The position numbers were made by a program, and so were the translations under genes. Under the pieces are notes generated by a model. The model made no database searches and was not told the DNA's origin. It saw only the letters and a program-made list of their open reading frames with translations. From Metabacillus halosaccharovorans (GTDB lineage Bacteria > Bacillota > Bacilli > Bacillales > Bacillaceae), in the NCBI RefSeq assembly GCF_002019635.1, contig NZ_KV917372.1:62001-126000 (forward strand): a stretch of DNA of 64,000 bases, in the 5' to 3' direction. Positions within the stretch are counted from its first letter, which is position 1; each line of letters starts with the position of its first letter. This document shows, one piece after another, positions 52,575-61,273 of the stretch.

Positions 52575-53057
52575 ATGGGATATATCTCTGAAATACGAAA
52601 GTTTATTGGTAGTCGACCTATCATAAGTGTGGGAGCAACTATACTTGTGATAAATGAGAAAAAGGAAATTCTTTTTCAACATCGTTCAGATACTTTAGAT
52701 TGGGGGTTACCTGGTGGCTCAATGGAGCTTAGGGAAACTCTTGAAGAAGTTGCTTCTCGTGAATTAAAAGAAGAAACTGGACTAATTGCTAATCGGTTTG
52801 AATTAATAGGTGTTTTCTCAGGTCCACGTTATTATTTTCGTTATCCAAATGGGGATGAGACATATAGTGTAATTAACCTATATCGTGCGATAGATGTAAG
52901 TGGGAAGTTAGAAATGAATGATGGGGAGAGTATAAATCTTGAGTATTTCAGTAAAGACAACCTTCCAGAGAATATTGAAAAAAGAGCAAAAGCTCTAATA
53001 GATAGTTTAGGAGATAGGTTATGGAATTTACATAATTCATTTGTAGATTGTTCTTAG
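52575..53057 (+). CDS. Nudix hydrolase
   Basis: 160 residues from ATG 52575 (TTAGGAGGAG upstream). Nudix box GGSMELRETLEEVASRELKEETGL, here spanning about residues 49-72, has the G-x5-E-x7-REUxEE pattern. The N-terminal ISEIRKFIGSRPIISVGATI resembles ADP-ribose or nucleotide pyrophosphatases of the YjhB type. Isolated gene preceded by JR. Confidence 0.88.
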   Translation: MGYISEIRKFIGSRPIISVGATILVINEKKEILFQHRSDTLDWGLPGGSMELRETLEEVASRELKEETGLIANRFELIGVFSGPRYYFRYPNGDETYSVINLYRAIDVSGKLEMNDGESINLEYFSKDNLPENIEKRAKALIDSLGDRLWNLHNSFVDCS

Positions 53058-53107
53058 GCTAAAGGGTGCTTTCCTTTAAAAACCAGATATTTCGGTGGCT
53101 CTTTCTT

Positions 53108-53140
53108 GTTGTGCTAACGAAGCAGGTTAGCTTAACAGGG
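53108..53140 (+). repeat. JR hairpin motif
   Basis: GCTAACGAAGCAGGTTAGC is a perfect six-base stem around GAAGCAG, then TTAACAGGG. Confidence 0.6.
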
Positions 53141-53196
53141 ATTTGTCCATAGGAAACGAATTATCTACCTATTCTTACTAAAAAGTGAGGAATATT

Positions 53197-53727
53197 ATGC
53201 TGTTTCAAAATGGTAATTTAAAAGTTCGAAAATTAGAAGAAAAGGATAAATACCTTTTAGTGAAATGGCTTTCAAACCCATTGGTCCTTGAATATTATGA
53301 GGGTAGGGACAATCCATTTAATTTAGAAAAGGTTGAAAAAGGTTTTTATCCCCCTGAAGATGATGAAGTTAGATGTATTGTGGAGTTCAATGATAACGAA
53401 ATTGGGTATATTCAATTTTATCAATTGGATGATGAAACGAAAAAAGACTATGGATATTTTAGAGAAAATGTTTATGGCACAGACCAATTTATTGGTGAAG
53501 TAGAGTATTGGAATAAAGGGATTGGAACATTACTTGTATCATCTATGGTTCATTTTTTATTTGAAGAAAAGAAAGCAGAAAGAGTAGTGATGGATCCTCA
53601 ATTAAGAAATACAAGGGCTATTAGATGCTATGAAAAATGCGGATTTAAAAAAGTTAAAATACTTCCTAAGAATGAGTTTCACGAAGGTGAATATCAGGAT
53701 TGTTGGTTAATTGAATACCATAAATAA
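53197..53727 (+). CDS. GNAT acetyltransferase, AAC(6')-like
   Basis: 176 residues from ATG 53197 (TGAGG upstream). The pattern LVKWLSNPLVLEYYEGRD, GYIQFYQLDDETK, GTDQFIGEVEYWNKGIGTLL and MDPQLRNTRAIRCYEKCGFK is that of the aminoglycoside 6'-N-acetyltransferase type I group. Resistance function is inferred from this resemblance only. Confidence 0.85.
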   Translation: MLFQNGNLKVRKLEEKDKYLLVKWLSNPLVLEYYEGRDNPFNLEKVEKGFYPPEDDEVRCIVEFNDNEIGYIQFYQLDDETKKDYGYFRENVYGTDQFIGEVEYWNKGIGTLLVSSMVHFLFEEKKAERVVMDPQLRNTRAIRCYEKCGFKKVKILPKNEFHEGEYQDCWLIEYHK

Positions 53728-53796
53728 TTTTTTCTACTTCAACTATCGGGAGTGATAGTGAAAGAACGTGTATCGCTGCGGCGAGCTTTTTTGTTA

Positions 53797-53831
53797 TAGA
53801 ACTAACGATGCAGGATAGTTGAACAAAGAGG
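53797..53831 (+). repeat. JR hairpin motif
   Basis: GAACTAACGATGCAGGATAGTTGAAC, after a GCTGCGGCGAGC T6 terminator. Confidence 0.6.
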
Positions 53832-53890
53832 ACTTTTTCTTCTTTATGTTGAATATCAGGATATTCACATTTTATAGGAAGTGATTAAAT

Positions 53891-54325
53891 TTGAACTGCT
53901 TGGGATGTAACTTAGCTAATGGATTTGCACCTGTAAATGTAGTTCATGAGAACGATTTTATTTGTTGTATATTAGACCACGACCCATTTAATGAAGGGCA
54001 CGTTATGATACTGCCCAAAAAACATTTTGAAGATGTTGATGAACTTGATGCACATACCGCAAACGCTATAATTAAGGCATCAAGGTTAATTTCAAAAGCT
54101 ATAAAGACACTTTACAAACCTGATGGGATAACAATTTGCCAAAATGGAGGCATCTTTAGCGAATTATCTCATTTTCATATGCACGTTGTACCAAGGTATA
54201 AGCACCAGTCGTTTGCTGATTTTTATCTAGAAGTGCCTTTAAATAATGAAAGTCCGAAAAATAAATTGTTAGAAACAAGGGATGAATTAGTAGAAGTTAT
54301 CGAAAAAATAAATCATACTTTTTAG
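53891..54325 (+). CDS. HIT family hydrolase
   Basis: 144 residues, TTG start after GGAAGTGA. C-x-x-C near the N-terminus (CLGCNLANG), FNEGHVMILPKKHFED and the histidine triad HFHMHVVPR. Members hydrolyse nucleotide-derived phosphoanhydrides such as AppppA or AMP conjugates. Confidence 0.88.
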   Translation: MNCLGCNLANGFAPVNVVHENDFICCILDHDPFNEGHVMILPKKHFEDVDELDAHTANAIIKASRLISKAIKTLYKPDGITICQNGGIFSELSHFHMHVVPRYKHQSFADFYLEVPLNNESPKNKLLETRDELVEVIEKINHTF

Positions 54326-54348
54326 TATTCCAGCAGTCCCTTTTATTA

Positions 54349-54381
54349 TTGAGCTAAAAAGGCAGTTTAATTTAAGAAGGG
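54349..54381 (+). repeat. JR motif
   Basis: TTGAGCTAAAAAGGCAGTTTAATTTAAGAAGG. Confidence 0.5.
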
Positions 54382-54425
54382 AAATTTGAATCTTAATTGA
54401 ATTTATATCAATTGAGGTGAGATAA

Positions 54426-55055
54426 ATGGAGAAAAGTTGGAAAAGTGCATTGTCTAAAGTGTGTGAGATTTATTTCCAGTCAAATACAAAAATTGACTGG
54501 ATATTAGTGGGTTCAGTTGGTTCTGTTTTGCAAGGTTGTAAAATGGAACCAGGTGATATAGATATTTATGTTAAACATATTGAAGGTGTCTCACAATTTG
54601 CTGAATTATTAAATGAGTTTTCCCTTCCTACTATAAGTGAAAATCGGCACGTTAATGATTGGTTATCTTCTAAAGAAGAACCTGTTTTTAATCAAACATT
54701 TCCATCGGGTTTCACCTGGACAAAAGGTAGATGGATAATTAATGGATTTAATGTTGAAGTTGTACATATATCTAATTCAGCTGGAATTCCCGACTCCTTA
54801 ACAGGTGATGGAATATGGGAGGGTGGACAGTATATTTGGAGTCACTTTAAAAATGTGAGAATTGGTGAATACACTATTCCCACTGTACCACTAGAGATAC
54901 AATTGGAATCAAATTTAAGAAGACAAAGGCAAGATAGAATTAAATCGATTTTATACACAATAATTCATAATGGATATGATGAAAAGTTGATAAAAAAAGC
55001 ACTTTCTTCACACAATTTATCATATTTTTATTCTGAAGTAGGTTTGCCGAGTTAA
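54426..55055 (+). CDS. Nucleotidyltransferase domain protein
   Basis: 209 residues. The Pol-beta-like motif is clear: ILVGSVGSVLQGCKMEPGDI, then DIYV (G-S, then D-x-D). A following FNVEVVHISNSAG strand has the third acidic residue. The C-terminal helical part contains LEIQLESNLRRQRQDRIKSI. The target, antibiotic or tRNA or protein, is unknown. A GAGGTGAG site precedes the ATG. Confidence 0.8.
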   Translation: MEKSWKSALSKVCEIYFQSNTKIDWILVGSVGSVLQGCKMEPGDIDIYVKHIEGVSQFAELLNEFSLPTISENRHVNDWLSSKEEPVFNQTFPSGFTWTKGRWIINGFNVEVVHISNSAGIPDSLTGDGIWEGGQYIWSHFKNVRIGEYTIPTVPLEIQLESNLRRQRQDRIKSILYTIIHNGYDEKLIKKALSSHNLSYFYSEVGLPS

Positions 55056-55076
55056 ATTTCAAATGGTTCCATATAA

Positions 55077-55129
55077 AGCTAACGGTAGAAAGAGTTGAAG
55101 AAAAGGGCTGTCGTTACGGCAGCCTTTTC
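55077..55129 (+). repeat. JR motif fused to a terminator
   Basis: GCTAACGGTAGAAAGAGTTGAAG is followed by AAAAGGGCTGTCG TTA CGGCAGCCTTTT, a strong stem. Confidence 0.6.
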
Positions 55130-55231
55130 ATATTAGGTTAGGCATCCCTGTTGGAGAAGGAAAATAAAACCAAATGTCAAAGTTAGATAGTAATGAGAGT
55201 TATAAGGGAAGTGTCTAATGGAGGTCTATTT

Positions 55232-55675
55232 ATGAGTACGCCAAAGCATATTATTTCAGCAGCCACTATTGTATTGAATGAACAAGGGAAAATTTTATTA
55301 ATAAAAGGCCCACGTCGAGGATGGGAAATTCCTGGTGGACAAGTAGAAGAAGGGGAATCGCTTAAAGATGCAGCAATCAGGGAAGCAAAGGAAGAATCAG
55401 GAATCGATATTGAGATTACAAAATTTTGTGGAATATTTCAAAATGTAGATCGTTCAATTTGTAATACATTATTTTTAGGAAAAGCAATTGAAGGGGTTCC
55501 TACTACTAGTTCTGAGAGCCTAGAAGTAGGGTTTTTCCCAATAGAAGAAGCACTAGAAATGGTAAACTGGAAAAATTTTAGGAAGAGGATTGAATATTGT
55601 TTAAATGAACGAATTCAACCTTTTTATTTAGAGTTTAATGGTAAAGATAACGAAGGAATTATTTATGAACTCTAA
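55232..55675 (+). CDS. Nudix hydrolase
   Basis: 147 residues from ATG 55232 (GGAGGTC upstream). Nudix box GGQVEEGESLKDAAIREAKE, continuing ESGI. It also has ISAATIVLNEQGKILLIKGP and a short ADP-ribose-type C-terminus. Target unknown. Confidence 0.87.
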   Translation: MSTPKHIISAATIVLNEQGKILLIKGPRRGWEIPGGQVEEGESLKDAAIREAKEESGIDIEITKFCGIFQNVDRSICNTLFLGKAIEGVPTTSSESLEVGFFPIEEALEMVNWKNFRKRIEYCLNERIQPFYLEFNGKDNEGIIYEL

Positions 55676-55694
55676 AAGTTGTCTAGCTCTGTTT

Positions 55695-55725
55695 TATTAA
55701 AGGGCAGGATAGTGTAAGAAGGATT
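55695..55725 (+). repeat. JR motif
   Basis: TTAAAGGGCAGGATAGTGTAAGAAGG, 84 bases before the next gene. Confidence 0.5.
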
Positions 55726-55778
55726 TATTTTATTCAGTAGCGAATTTAGTAATCTAAAAAGTTAAGGAGACTGGCATT

Positions 55779-56198
55779 TTGAAATCTCTAGAAATGGCTA
55801 AATTAATTGATTTAGATGATATAGTGAAGATTGATGAAGAAGTAATCGGTAACAAAAGCAGATGTGAATACATTAGGAAAGCGATTGAAGAAAAGAGATG
55901 TATAGTTGCAAATGATAAGAGCCGTATCGCTGGTATTTTAATATTTGATACTCATTTCTTTGATTGTAGCTTCATTTCACTGATAATTGTTAGACCAACT
56001 GAAAGACGAAAAGGATACGCTACATCGCTTATTGAGTATTTTGTAAATATTTCCCCAACAAAGAAAATTTTCTCTTCAACCAATAAATCAAATCTAAGAA
56101 TGCAAGAAGTTTTTAAAGCAAATGGATTTTTACAAAGTGGATTTATTGAAAATTTAGATGAAGGAGACCCTGAAATAATTTACTTTAAATCTAAATAA
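55779..56198 (+). CDS. GNAT family N-acetyltransferase
   Basis: 139 residues, TTG start, AAGGAG upstream. SRIAGILIFDTHFFDCSFIS leads to LIIVRPTERRKGYATSLIEY (motif A, R-R-K-G-Y-A) and KSNLRMQEVFKANGF, which is typical of Bacillus GNATs. Confidence 0.84.
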   Translation: MKSLEMAKLIDLDDIVKIDEEVIGNKSRCEYIRKAIEEKRCIVANDKSRIAGILIFDTHFFDCSFISLIIVRPTERRKGYATSLIEYFVNISPTKKIFSSTNKSNLRMQEVFKANGFLQSGFIENLDEGDPEIIYFKSK

Positions 56199-56205
56199 GT
56201 TCTTG

Positions 56206-56235
56206 TTCAACTAAAGGGTGCATTAGTTGAATAAC
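56206..56235 (+). repeat. JR motif
   Basis: TCAACTAAAGGGTGCATTAGTTGAATAA: CAACTAA and TTAGTTG are perfectly inverted. Confidence 0.6.
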
Positions 56236-56237
56236 AA

Positions 56238-56560
56238 TCTTCAACAATCTAAGCGCAATTGTTGAAGATCTAATTTCATGTTTTATCTAACTAAACTAAA
56301 TTAAATGCCTTTCCAGTTGGATGAACAGTTTTAAAGTGAGAGAGGAAACTCACTCTTATTCTTAAAATATTAACTTCGTGTAAAATATCTATTGACACAA
56401 CAAAATTCGACTATAAAAACGTCTTAAACCATTGAAATTACTGGATTTAGACGTTTTTTTATTTTGTCAGGAACGAACGATAAGTGTAATTAAAACGTTC
56501 TTAAGAAAGAGAAGCACCGATTTCAATCCGCATATCTATATCAATCAGGCCATATTCTTG
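56238..56560 (+). repeat. LR repeat copy 10 with SR flanks
   Basis: TCTTCAACAATCTAAGCGCA joins ATTGTTGAAGATCTAATTTC. The TATAAT box is lost (TTGGATGAACAG). The hairpin stem is GTGAG/CTCAC, a paired change from GGGAG/CTCCC. Terminator AAAACGTCTTAAACC ... GGATTTAGACGTTTT T3. Palindrome degraded to GTGTAATTAAAAC. Confidence 0.82.
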
Positions 56561-56618
56561 AATAACATATTTGAAGAAAATTATTCTGAGTTAACATACT
56601 GTGATGATTTTTACTTTA

Positions 56619-56643
56619 ATGAAGCAGTATAGTGTAAGAAGGG
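56619..56643 (+). repeat. JR motif (right half)
   Basis: GAAGCAGTATAGTGTAAGAAGG. Confidence 0.45.
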
Positions 56644-56771
56644 ATCCTTTCACTGGATGTAATTAGCCAATTTACTAGTATGAATTATAAATGTCTCTAA
56701 ATTATTAAAGTGGTCTTGGTGAATAACAAAAATGTTCTGTGGAATGATAAATGAAAAATGGGGTCTGAACA

Positions 56772-57605
56772 ATGCCCAACTATGTACCTTATTTAATTCT
56801 TACTATTATTAGCTTAACTATATTGTTTATAATAATTGTTCATAAACGTCAATTTGGTATTGCAGTACTATTTCAGAGCTTTTCTGGAATGGTTTATGTA
56901 GCAGAATTTTTTGTCATGATTATCGGTAACTGCTACGTTTATTCTCCTAAAGTGCTCTCTCAACAATACTATGATCACGCACTAGGGGCAATTGTTTCCA
57001 ACTTATTTGTCATTCCTGTATTGGGTGTAGTAACAGCGGTGTATCAACTTCGGTTACGTTGGAGCGTACTATTTGCTGTAACTTTGGTTGGAGTAGGGTG
57101 GTTATTTGAGTGGCTTGATATTTATCATAAAAATTGGTGGAGAAAAGAATATACGTTTATTGCGGTATTATTTTTTTTGTTATTAGCCAAGTTTTGGATG
57201 CGCTCTCTTCAGTCAGGTAAGAAATGGTCACGTTTTCTATCGTTATGGATGCAAGGATGGAGTGGTGTGGGTACTGTGATGTATATAATGTCAGTTGCCG
57301 CAATTCGCCATTATGAATATGGTATCTTTGATAATCCTTATCGTGATGACCTTTTTATCTCCTCAATTATGGGAATGCTTAAAAGTCTAATCTTTGTTGT
57401 AGGGGTTATACTTTTTCGAAAGCTTCGCTGGCGTTTACTTACACCTATTATGGTCTACGGAATTGATTTGCCACTGTATTACTTAGGGATATTAGTGGTT
57501 GAAATACCTTTTTGGATATATACAATCATTTATATCATACTGGCAACTCTTTTACTCTGGTGGTACTTGTATGCCTACTCTTATATTTGCAAAATGGCAA
57601 GATGA
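56772..57605 (+). CDS. Multi-pass membrane protein, 277 aa
   Basis: About eight hydrophobic segments, from YLILTIISLTILFIIIV near the start to TIIYIILATLLLWWYLYAYS at the end. Conserved-looking polar stretches include EWLDIYHKNWWRKEYTF and IRHYEYGIFDNPYRDD. No family assigned; it is not clearly a transporter. A GGGGTC site precedes the ATG. Confidence 0.65.
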   Translation: MPNYVPYLILTIISLTILFIIIVHKRQFGIAVLFQSFSGMVYVAEFFVMIIGNCYVYSPKVLSQQYYDHALGAIVSNLFVIPVLGVVTAVYQLRLRWSVLFAVTLVGVGWLFEWLDIYHKNWWRKEYTFIAVLFFLLLAKFWMRSLQSGKKWSRFLSLWMQGWSGVGTVMYIMSVAAIRHYEYGIFDNPYRDDLFISSIMGMLKSLIFVVGVILFRKLRWRLLTPIMVYGIDLPLYYLGILVVEIPFWIYTIIYIILATLLLWWYLYAYSYICKMAR

Positions 57606-57693
57606 TGTTAAGAGGCAGGGGTCTTCTTCTGCTTCCGAATTGGTTATGATGGTAATTTGATGGAAAAGCGACATAAAAAAGAAAAGGACATAA

Positions 57694-58203
57694 CTAGTCC
57701 TTTTCAAGTGGAATTCTTAAATGCATTATATGTTGTTCGCCACTTGGTCCTATGTAGACTTCATTATGATCTACAAATCCAGTCTTTTTATATAGATTGA
57801 TTGCAGCCGTATTTCGCTTATTTACACCTAATACTATTTCGTTAACATTTTTTAAATTCTTGCTAACAAAACAGGGTAATAAGTGAAGACCCTTCTTGGC
57901 GAAGCCATTACCTTGAAAGTCATGATTAATAGAGAAAGCAGTTAGTAACCTAGCATTCAAGTTCTTAGTGTATTTCAACACTTTTGCTCCACTTTCTAAG
58001 GCGAAATAGCCAACTGGAATATCTTTATTCAGTATTAAAACATGAATTGAATCTTTTGATAAGTTAGGATTATTAATTTTTTCTAATGGATAACAAGTGA
58101 ATTGTAGCTTGTCTGGAGGTAAGTGAAAATTCGAAAGATATGGCTCGTAATTTTTATTATACTCAATCAATTGTACCAAATCGTTTTTAGTAGTAGGTTC
58201 CAT
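57694..58203 (-). CDS. GNAT family N-acetyltransferase
   Basis: 169 residues. IPVGYFALESGAKVLKYTKN, FSINHDFQGNGFAKKGLHLL (motif A) and GVNKRNTAAINLYKKTGFVD. Apart from the ECF sigma operon and the insertion sequences, it is the only minus-strand gene in the right half. GGAGC lies before the ATG. Confidence 0.85.
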   Translation of the reverse strand: MEPTTKNDLVQLIEYNKNYEPYLSNFHLPPDKLQFTCYPLEKINNPNLSKDSIHVLILNKDIPVGYFALESGAKVLKYTKNLNARLLTAFSINHDFQGNGFAKKGLHLLPCFVSKNLKNVNEIVLGVNKRNTAAINLYKKTGFVDHNEVYIGPSGEQHIMHLRIPLEKD

Positions 58204-58388
58204 GCGAATGCTCCTTTTTTTATATGTATTAATTCAATTATAGAATAAAGTAAAAACAGAAACAACTGTTCGGTGCACAAGTCGTTTTATTTTTTTAAAA
58301 TAATCAGATTTATGAAAAATAGTTCAGCAGCAAGAAAATTAGTGATAAATAAGTTAGTTCGTAGTTAGCATAAATATTGTTGTAGTGA

Positions 58389-58720
58389 TTTTCAGCAATA
58401 GAGCGAGAGTGTTGAAGATCTAATTTTACATTATTACTAAGCTAAGTTAAATGTTATTCAAGTTGGATATAATAATGAACAGTTTTGAAGAGAGGGAGAA
58501 CACTCCCCATTATTCTTAAAGTCTTAACTTCGTGTGAAATTTCTATTAACACAACTGAAAATAAGAAATTAAAACGTCTTAATTCCATGGTAGTAATGGG
58601 GTTGAGGCGTTTTTATTATAGAAGGAACTAAGGATAAGTGTTATTAACACGTCTTAAGGAAGAGAAGCACCGATTTCAATCCATAAATCTATCTTCATCA
58701 AAAAGGCAAGATTGTTTAAC
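58389..58720 (+). repeat. LR repeat copy 11 with SR flank
   Basis: TTTTCAGCAATAGAGCGAGA, GTGTTGAAGATCTAATTTTA, TTGGATATAATAATGAACAG, hairpin GGGAGAACACTCCC (same stem, changed loop), terminator AAAACGTCTTAATTCC ... GGGGTTGAGGCG T5, palindrome GTGTTATTAACAC, right border AGATTGTTTAA. Confidence 0.85.
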
Positions 58721-58721
58721 A

Positions 58722-58814
58722 CCGCCTGTGGCAGAGAAAATTGGTTTTAAAAAAGAAAAAGAATCATATATTTTCGATAAAAATCATTATATATATGCTA
58801 GAACCAGAAATTAG
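58722..58814 (+). pseudogene. GNAT C-terminal fragment joined to LR
   Basis: 31 codons: PPVAEKIGFKKEKESYIFDK, then NHYIYARTRN and TAG. AEKIGFKKE is the typical end of a GNAT domain. It starts exactly at the LR border, so the rest was lost there. Confidence 0.65.
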
Positions 58815-58831
58815 ATAAGGAATGCTTATTA

Positions 58832-58862
58832 ATCTAACGGAACATAAGTTCAATAACAATCT
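58832..58862 (+). repeat. JR motif
   Basis: AATCTAACGGAACATAAGTTCAATAAC. Confidence 0.45.
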
Positions 58863-58920
58863 TCAGCAATAAAGCGCTGTTCTTGAATAAGGATAGCGCT
58901 GATTCTCATTCTAGGGAAAG
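58860..58920 (+). repeat. SR repeat
   Basis: TCTTCAGCAATAAAGCGCT, GTTCTTGAATAAGGAT, AGCGCTGATTCTCATT: AGCGCT stem on both sides. Confidence 0.7.
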
Positions 58921-59020
58921 GAAAATATATAAAATTTTTAAACTTAGAATTGGATATATATGTTAATATATATGAAGAATAAATTCTTATAGGGTATCTT
59001 AAAAGAAGAAGGAGTTTAAA

Positions 59021-59428
59021 TTGAAGAAACTTATTTTTTTCGTTCTTCTACCACAACTATTTCTAACAGGATATAGCATTCTTAATAAAGTTCACCATAA
59101 TGTAGAACTAGGAAAGTCCATATATTCTATAGTAGAAGATGTAAATAATACTGAAATCAGTATTAATAGTTTAGCTGATTTTGACTGGGATAAAGGCTTC
59201 CTTATTACACCTTACAGTACCCAAGAAGGTATAGATGAGCAATTAGGGGTTCATTTTAAAGATCCTAGTAATATTGATTGGAGAGACGATATATTTCTTT
59301 TGATTTTCATGAAAGATGATGAAGTTGTTCAATATGTAGAGATAGATCGTCAAGGTGATTATTTTAAATTAGGGGAAAAGGAGTATCTTACTCCTTCCGA
59401 TGATGTGATAATTGTTGAAAGATATTAG
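59021..59428 (+). CDS. Secreted or anchored protein of unknown function, 135 aa
   Basis: TTG start, AAGGAG eight bases upstream. KKLIFFVLLPQLFLTGYSIL is a signal or anchor segment. The soluble part is acidic (SLADFDWDKGFLITPYSTQE, DDVIIVERY). Bacillus genomes have similar short secreted proteins without known function. Confidence 0.65.
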   Translation: MKKLIFFVLLPQLFLTGYSILNKVHHNVELGKSIYSIVEDVNNTEISINSLADFDWDKGFLITPYSTQEGIDEQLGVHFKDPSNIDWRDDIFLLIFMKDDEVVQYVEIDRQGDYFKLGEKEYLTPSDDVIIVERY

Positions 59429-59445
59429 AAGTATCTCTTATTATA

Positions 59446-59520
59446 CTCTTCAACAAACGAGCGCCATTCTTGAATAAGGATGTCGCTCTTTTTCATTTTT
59501 AGGGCCATATCATTGAAGAT
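59446..59520 (+). repeat. SR repeat
   Basis: CTTCAACAAACGAGCGCCATTC, GATGTCGCTCTTTTT, TTAGGGCCATATCATTGAAGAT. Confidence 0.72.
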
Positions 59521-59675
59521 TTTAAAAAAAATCTAATAATAAATAAGAGATATAGAGTTATGAGGATTTAAAAGGTATGCAGTGTCTACTAACTGACCAA
59601 AAATTAAATAAGCAGGATTTTCCAATATATTACTTGAAATTAATAGGAAAGTAGTATTTTGGGAGGATTGAATAG

Positions 59676-60280
59676 GTGATTAAGAAGATTGACTTAGTTT
59701 TAGACATTGCTGGAGTAATTGCAAGTAACTTCTCTCCAATTTATTGGGAGGAGTTATCTTCAAAATTCGAAGTTACATATGAAAAACTTATTAAGTTTAG
59801 AAAGGAAGTCCGTGATGAGTTTTGGACTGGAAAAATTACTGAACAAGAATTTTGGGAGAGGTTGATAGAAAGGTTCCCAACAATTGATGGTAGTTATGCC
59901 AAAAAAAATTATTATCTGTCATTAAACCCTTGCCTGCTCTTGAAGAACTCCCATTGTGGAGTAGGTTTGCAAATATCCACTTATTAAGTAATCATCATAT
60001 AGAGTGGATTAAACACATCATTAGACCCGTTGGAAATTCCATAAAGAGTATAACTATTTCTTGTGATGTGGGACTTTGTAAACCTCAAGTCGGCATTTAC
60101 GTAGAAGTTAATTCGAAATTTAGCAGCGAGGGAAAAGCGATATTCATTGATGACCAAGAAAAAAATTTGATTGTAGGCCGAAATTTAGGTTGGAATACTA
60201 TACTTGCTGATGATAAAGGTAAATGGATTGAAAAAGTCACTCAGATATTAGTAAGCCAAAATACGCATTATTTAAATTAA
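59676..60280 (+). pseudogene. HAD-superfamily hydrolase gene with one frameshift
   Basis: Start GTG after GGGAGG. First frame: LVLDIAGVIASNFSPIYWEE (motif I, with D-I-A in place of the usual D-x-D) and FWTGKITEQEFWERL. Near 59925 the sense moves one base: LPALEELPLWSRFANIHLLS, SCDVGLCKPQVGIY (motif III Lys) and FIDDQEKNL (motif IV). The parts add up to about 200 residues. Either a single indel inactivated it or there is a sequence error. Confidence 0.75.
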
Positions 60281-60368
60281 GCAGTACTTATAAACTCCTG
60301 TTGATATGTTAATTGAAAAGGAAAAGGTATAAAAAAAATATTTATTAATTGGGTGAGTTTTATTAGGA

Positions 60369-60953
60369 GTGAAAAGGTTGGAGTTTATATTCATTAGACA
60401 TGGACAAGGTGAGCATACAGTCAATTTACCAGCTAGTTTACAGAATCCAGACCCTGCATTAACAAAAGAAGGTATTAATCAAGCCAAAAAGCTAAGAAAA
60501 GAATTTCCATTATCAGAAAAAGATGTTTTGGTAATTAGTCCTATAAGAAGAACTCTTCAAACAGCAATGATATGGAGCGAAGGTATAAATTGCAATAAAA
60601 TAGTAACTCCTTTGGTAGCCCCAAGAATGTTCCCTCAAAATCCAAATTGGGACAGTCTACCTTGTGATGCAATTTTAAAAAAGGAAATAATAAAAGATGA
60701 ATTTTCATGTTTTAAAATAGATGATGAACTATTATTTGATTTATGGATAGAAGGAATAAATACATTGCCTGAGTTCAAATTTAATATATTAGCAGAAAAA
60801 TTCATTAAATGGTGTAAGCAACTTCATAAAAGAAGGGTTTATATCGTCTCACATGATGGAACAATTACTTCATATAGACAGTTTATTACACGGAAACAAC
60901 TATCAAAAGGTGATTTTCTTAAAGAAACTGGTTGGTTTAAAATTGAATGTTAA
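60369..60953 (+). CDS. Histidine phosphatase family protein
   Basis: About 194 residues from GTG 60369; TTG 60378 has the better-spaced GGAG. FIFIRHGQGEH holds the phosphohistidine (R-H-G), SPIRRTLQTA the second Arg, and YIVSHDGTITSYRQF the second His. Phosphoglycerate-mutase-like fold; probably a small-molecule phosphatase. Confidence 0.85.
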   Translation: MKRLEFIFIRHGQGEHTVNLPASLQNPDPALTKEGINQAKKLRKEFPLSEKDVLVISPIRRTLQTAMIWSEGINCNKIVTPLVAPRMFPQNPNWDSLPCDAILKKEIIKDEFSCFKIDDELLFDLWIEGINTLPEFKFNILAEKFIKWCKQLHKRRVYIVSHDGTITSYRQFITRKQLSKGDFLKETGWFKIEC

Positions 60954-61273
60954 TTTTTAGAATGTACTTATTTTAGTATAGGGCAAGATTCCTAACAAAG
61001 CTAAATGAGATACTTTAAATATAAAATTTAAAAAACACTGAATAGTGTCAGGGAAAAAGTTTTTCCATGAAATTCACTGAAGTTACGTGTTGATTTTGCT
61101 ATGTACTAAGGATTGATTATTTCTACCTTTTTTTGACAAGTAAGCAAATCAGTCGGAAGTTGTAAAAAATATCATTACATTGACAGAAGATAAAGTATTC
61201 TTATTGGTGGTAAAGTAGGATAAAGCATCTCTTTCTTTAAGGATTACATATCAAAAACAAGGGGGTTATATGA
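60954..61273. other. Gap with a possible decayed frame
   Basis: Around 61140-61270 a frame broken by stops reads ANQSEVVKNIITLTEDKVFL and DKASLSLRITYQKQGGY. It may be a coding relic; no family assigned. Confidence 0.3.

Noticed and set aside
56432-56632. 66-codon ORF
   Set aside because: It starts inside the LR terminator and spans the repeat; not a gene.
1138-58720. CRISPR array
   Set aside because: The repeats are long, widely spaced by genes and contain internal hairpins; no short regular spacers and no cas genes.
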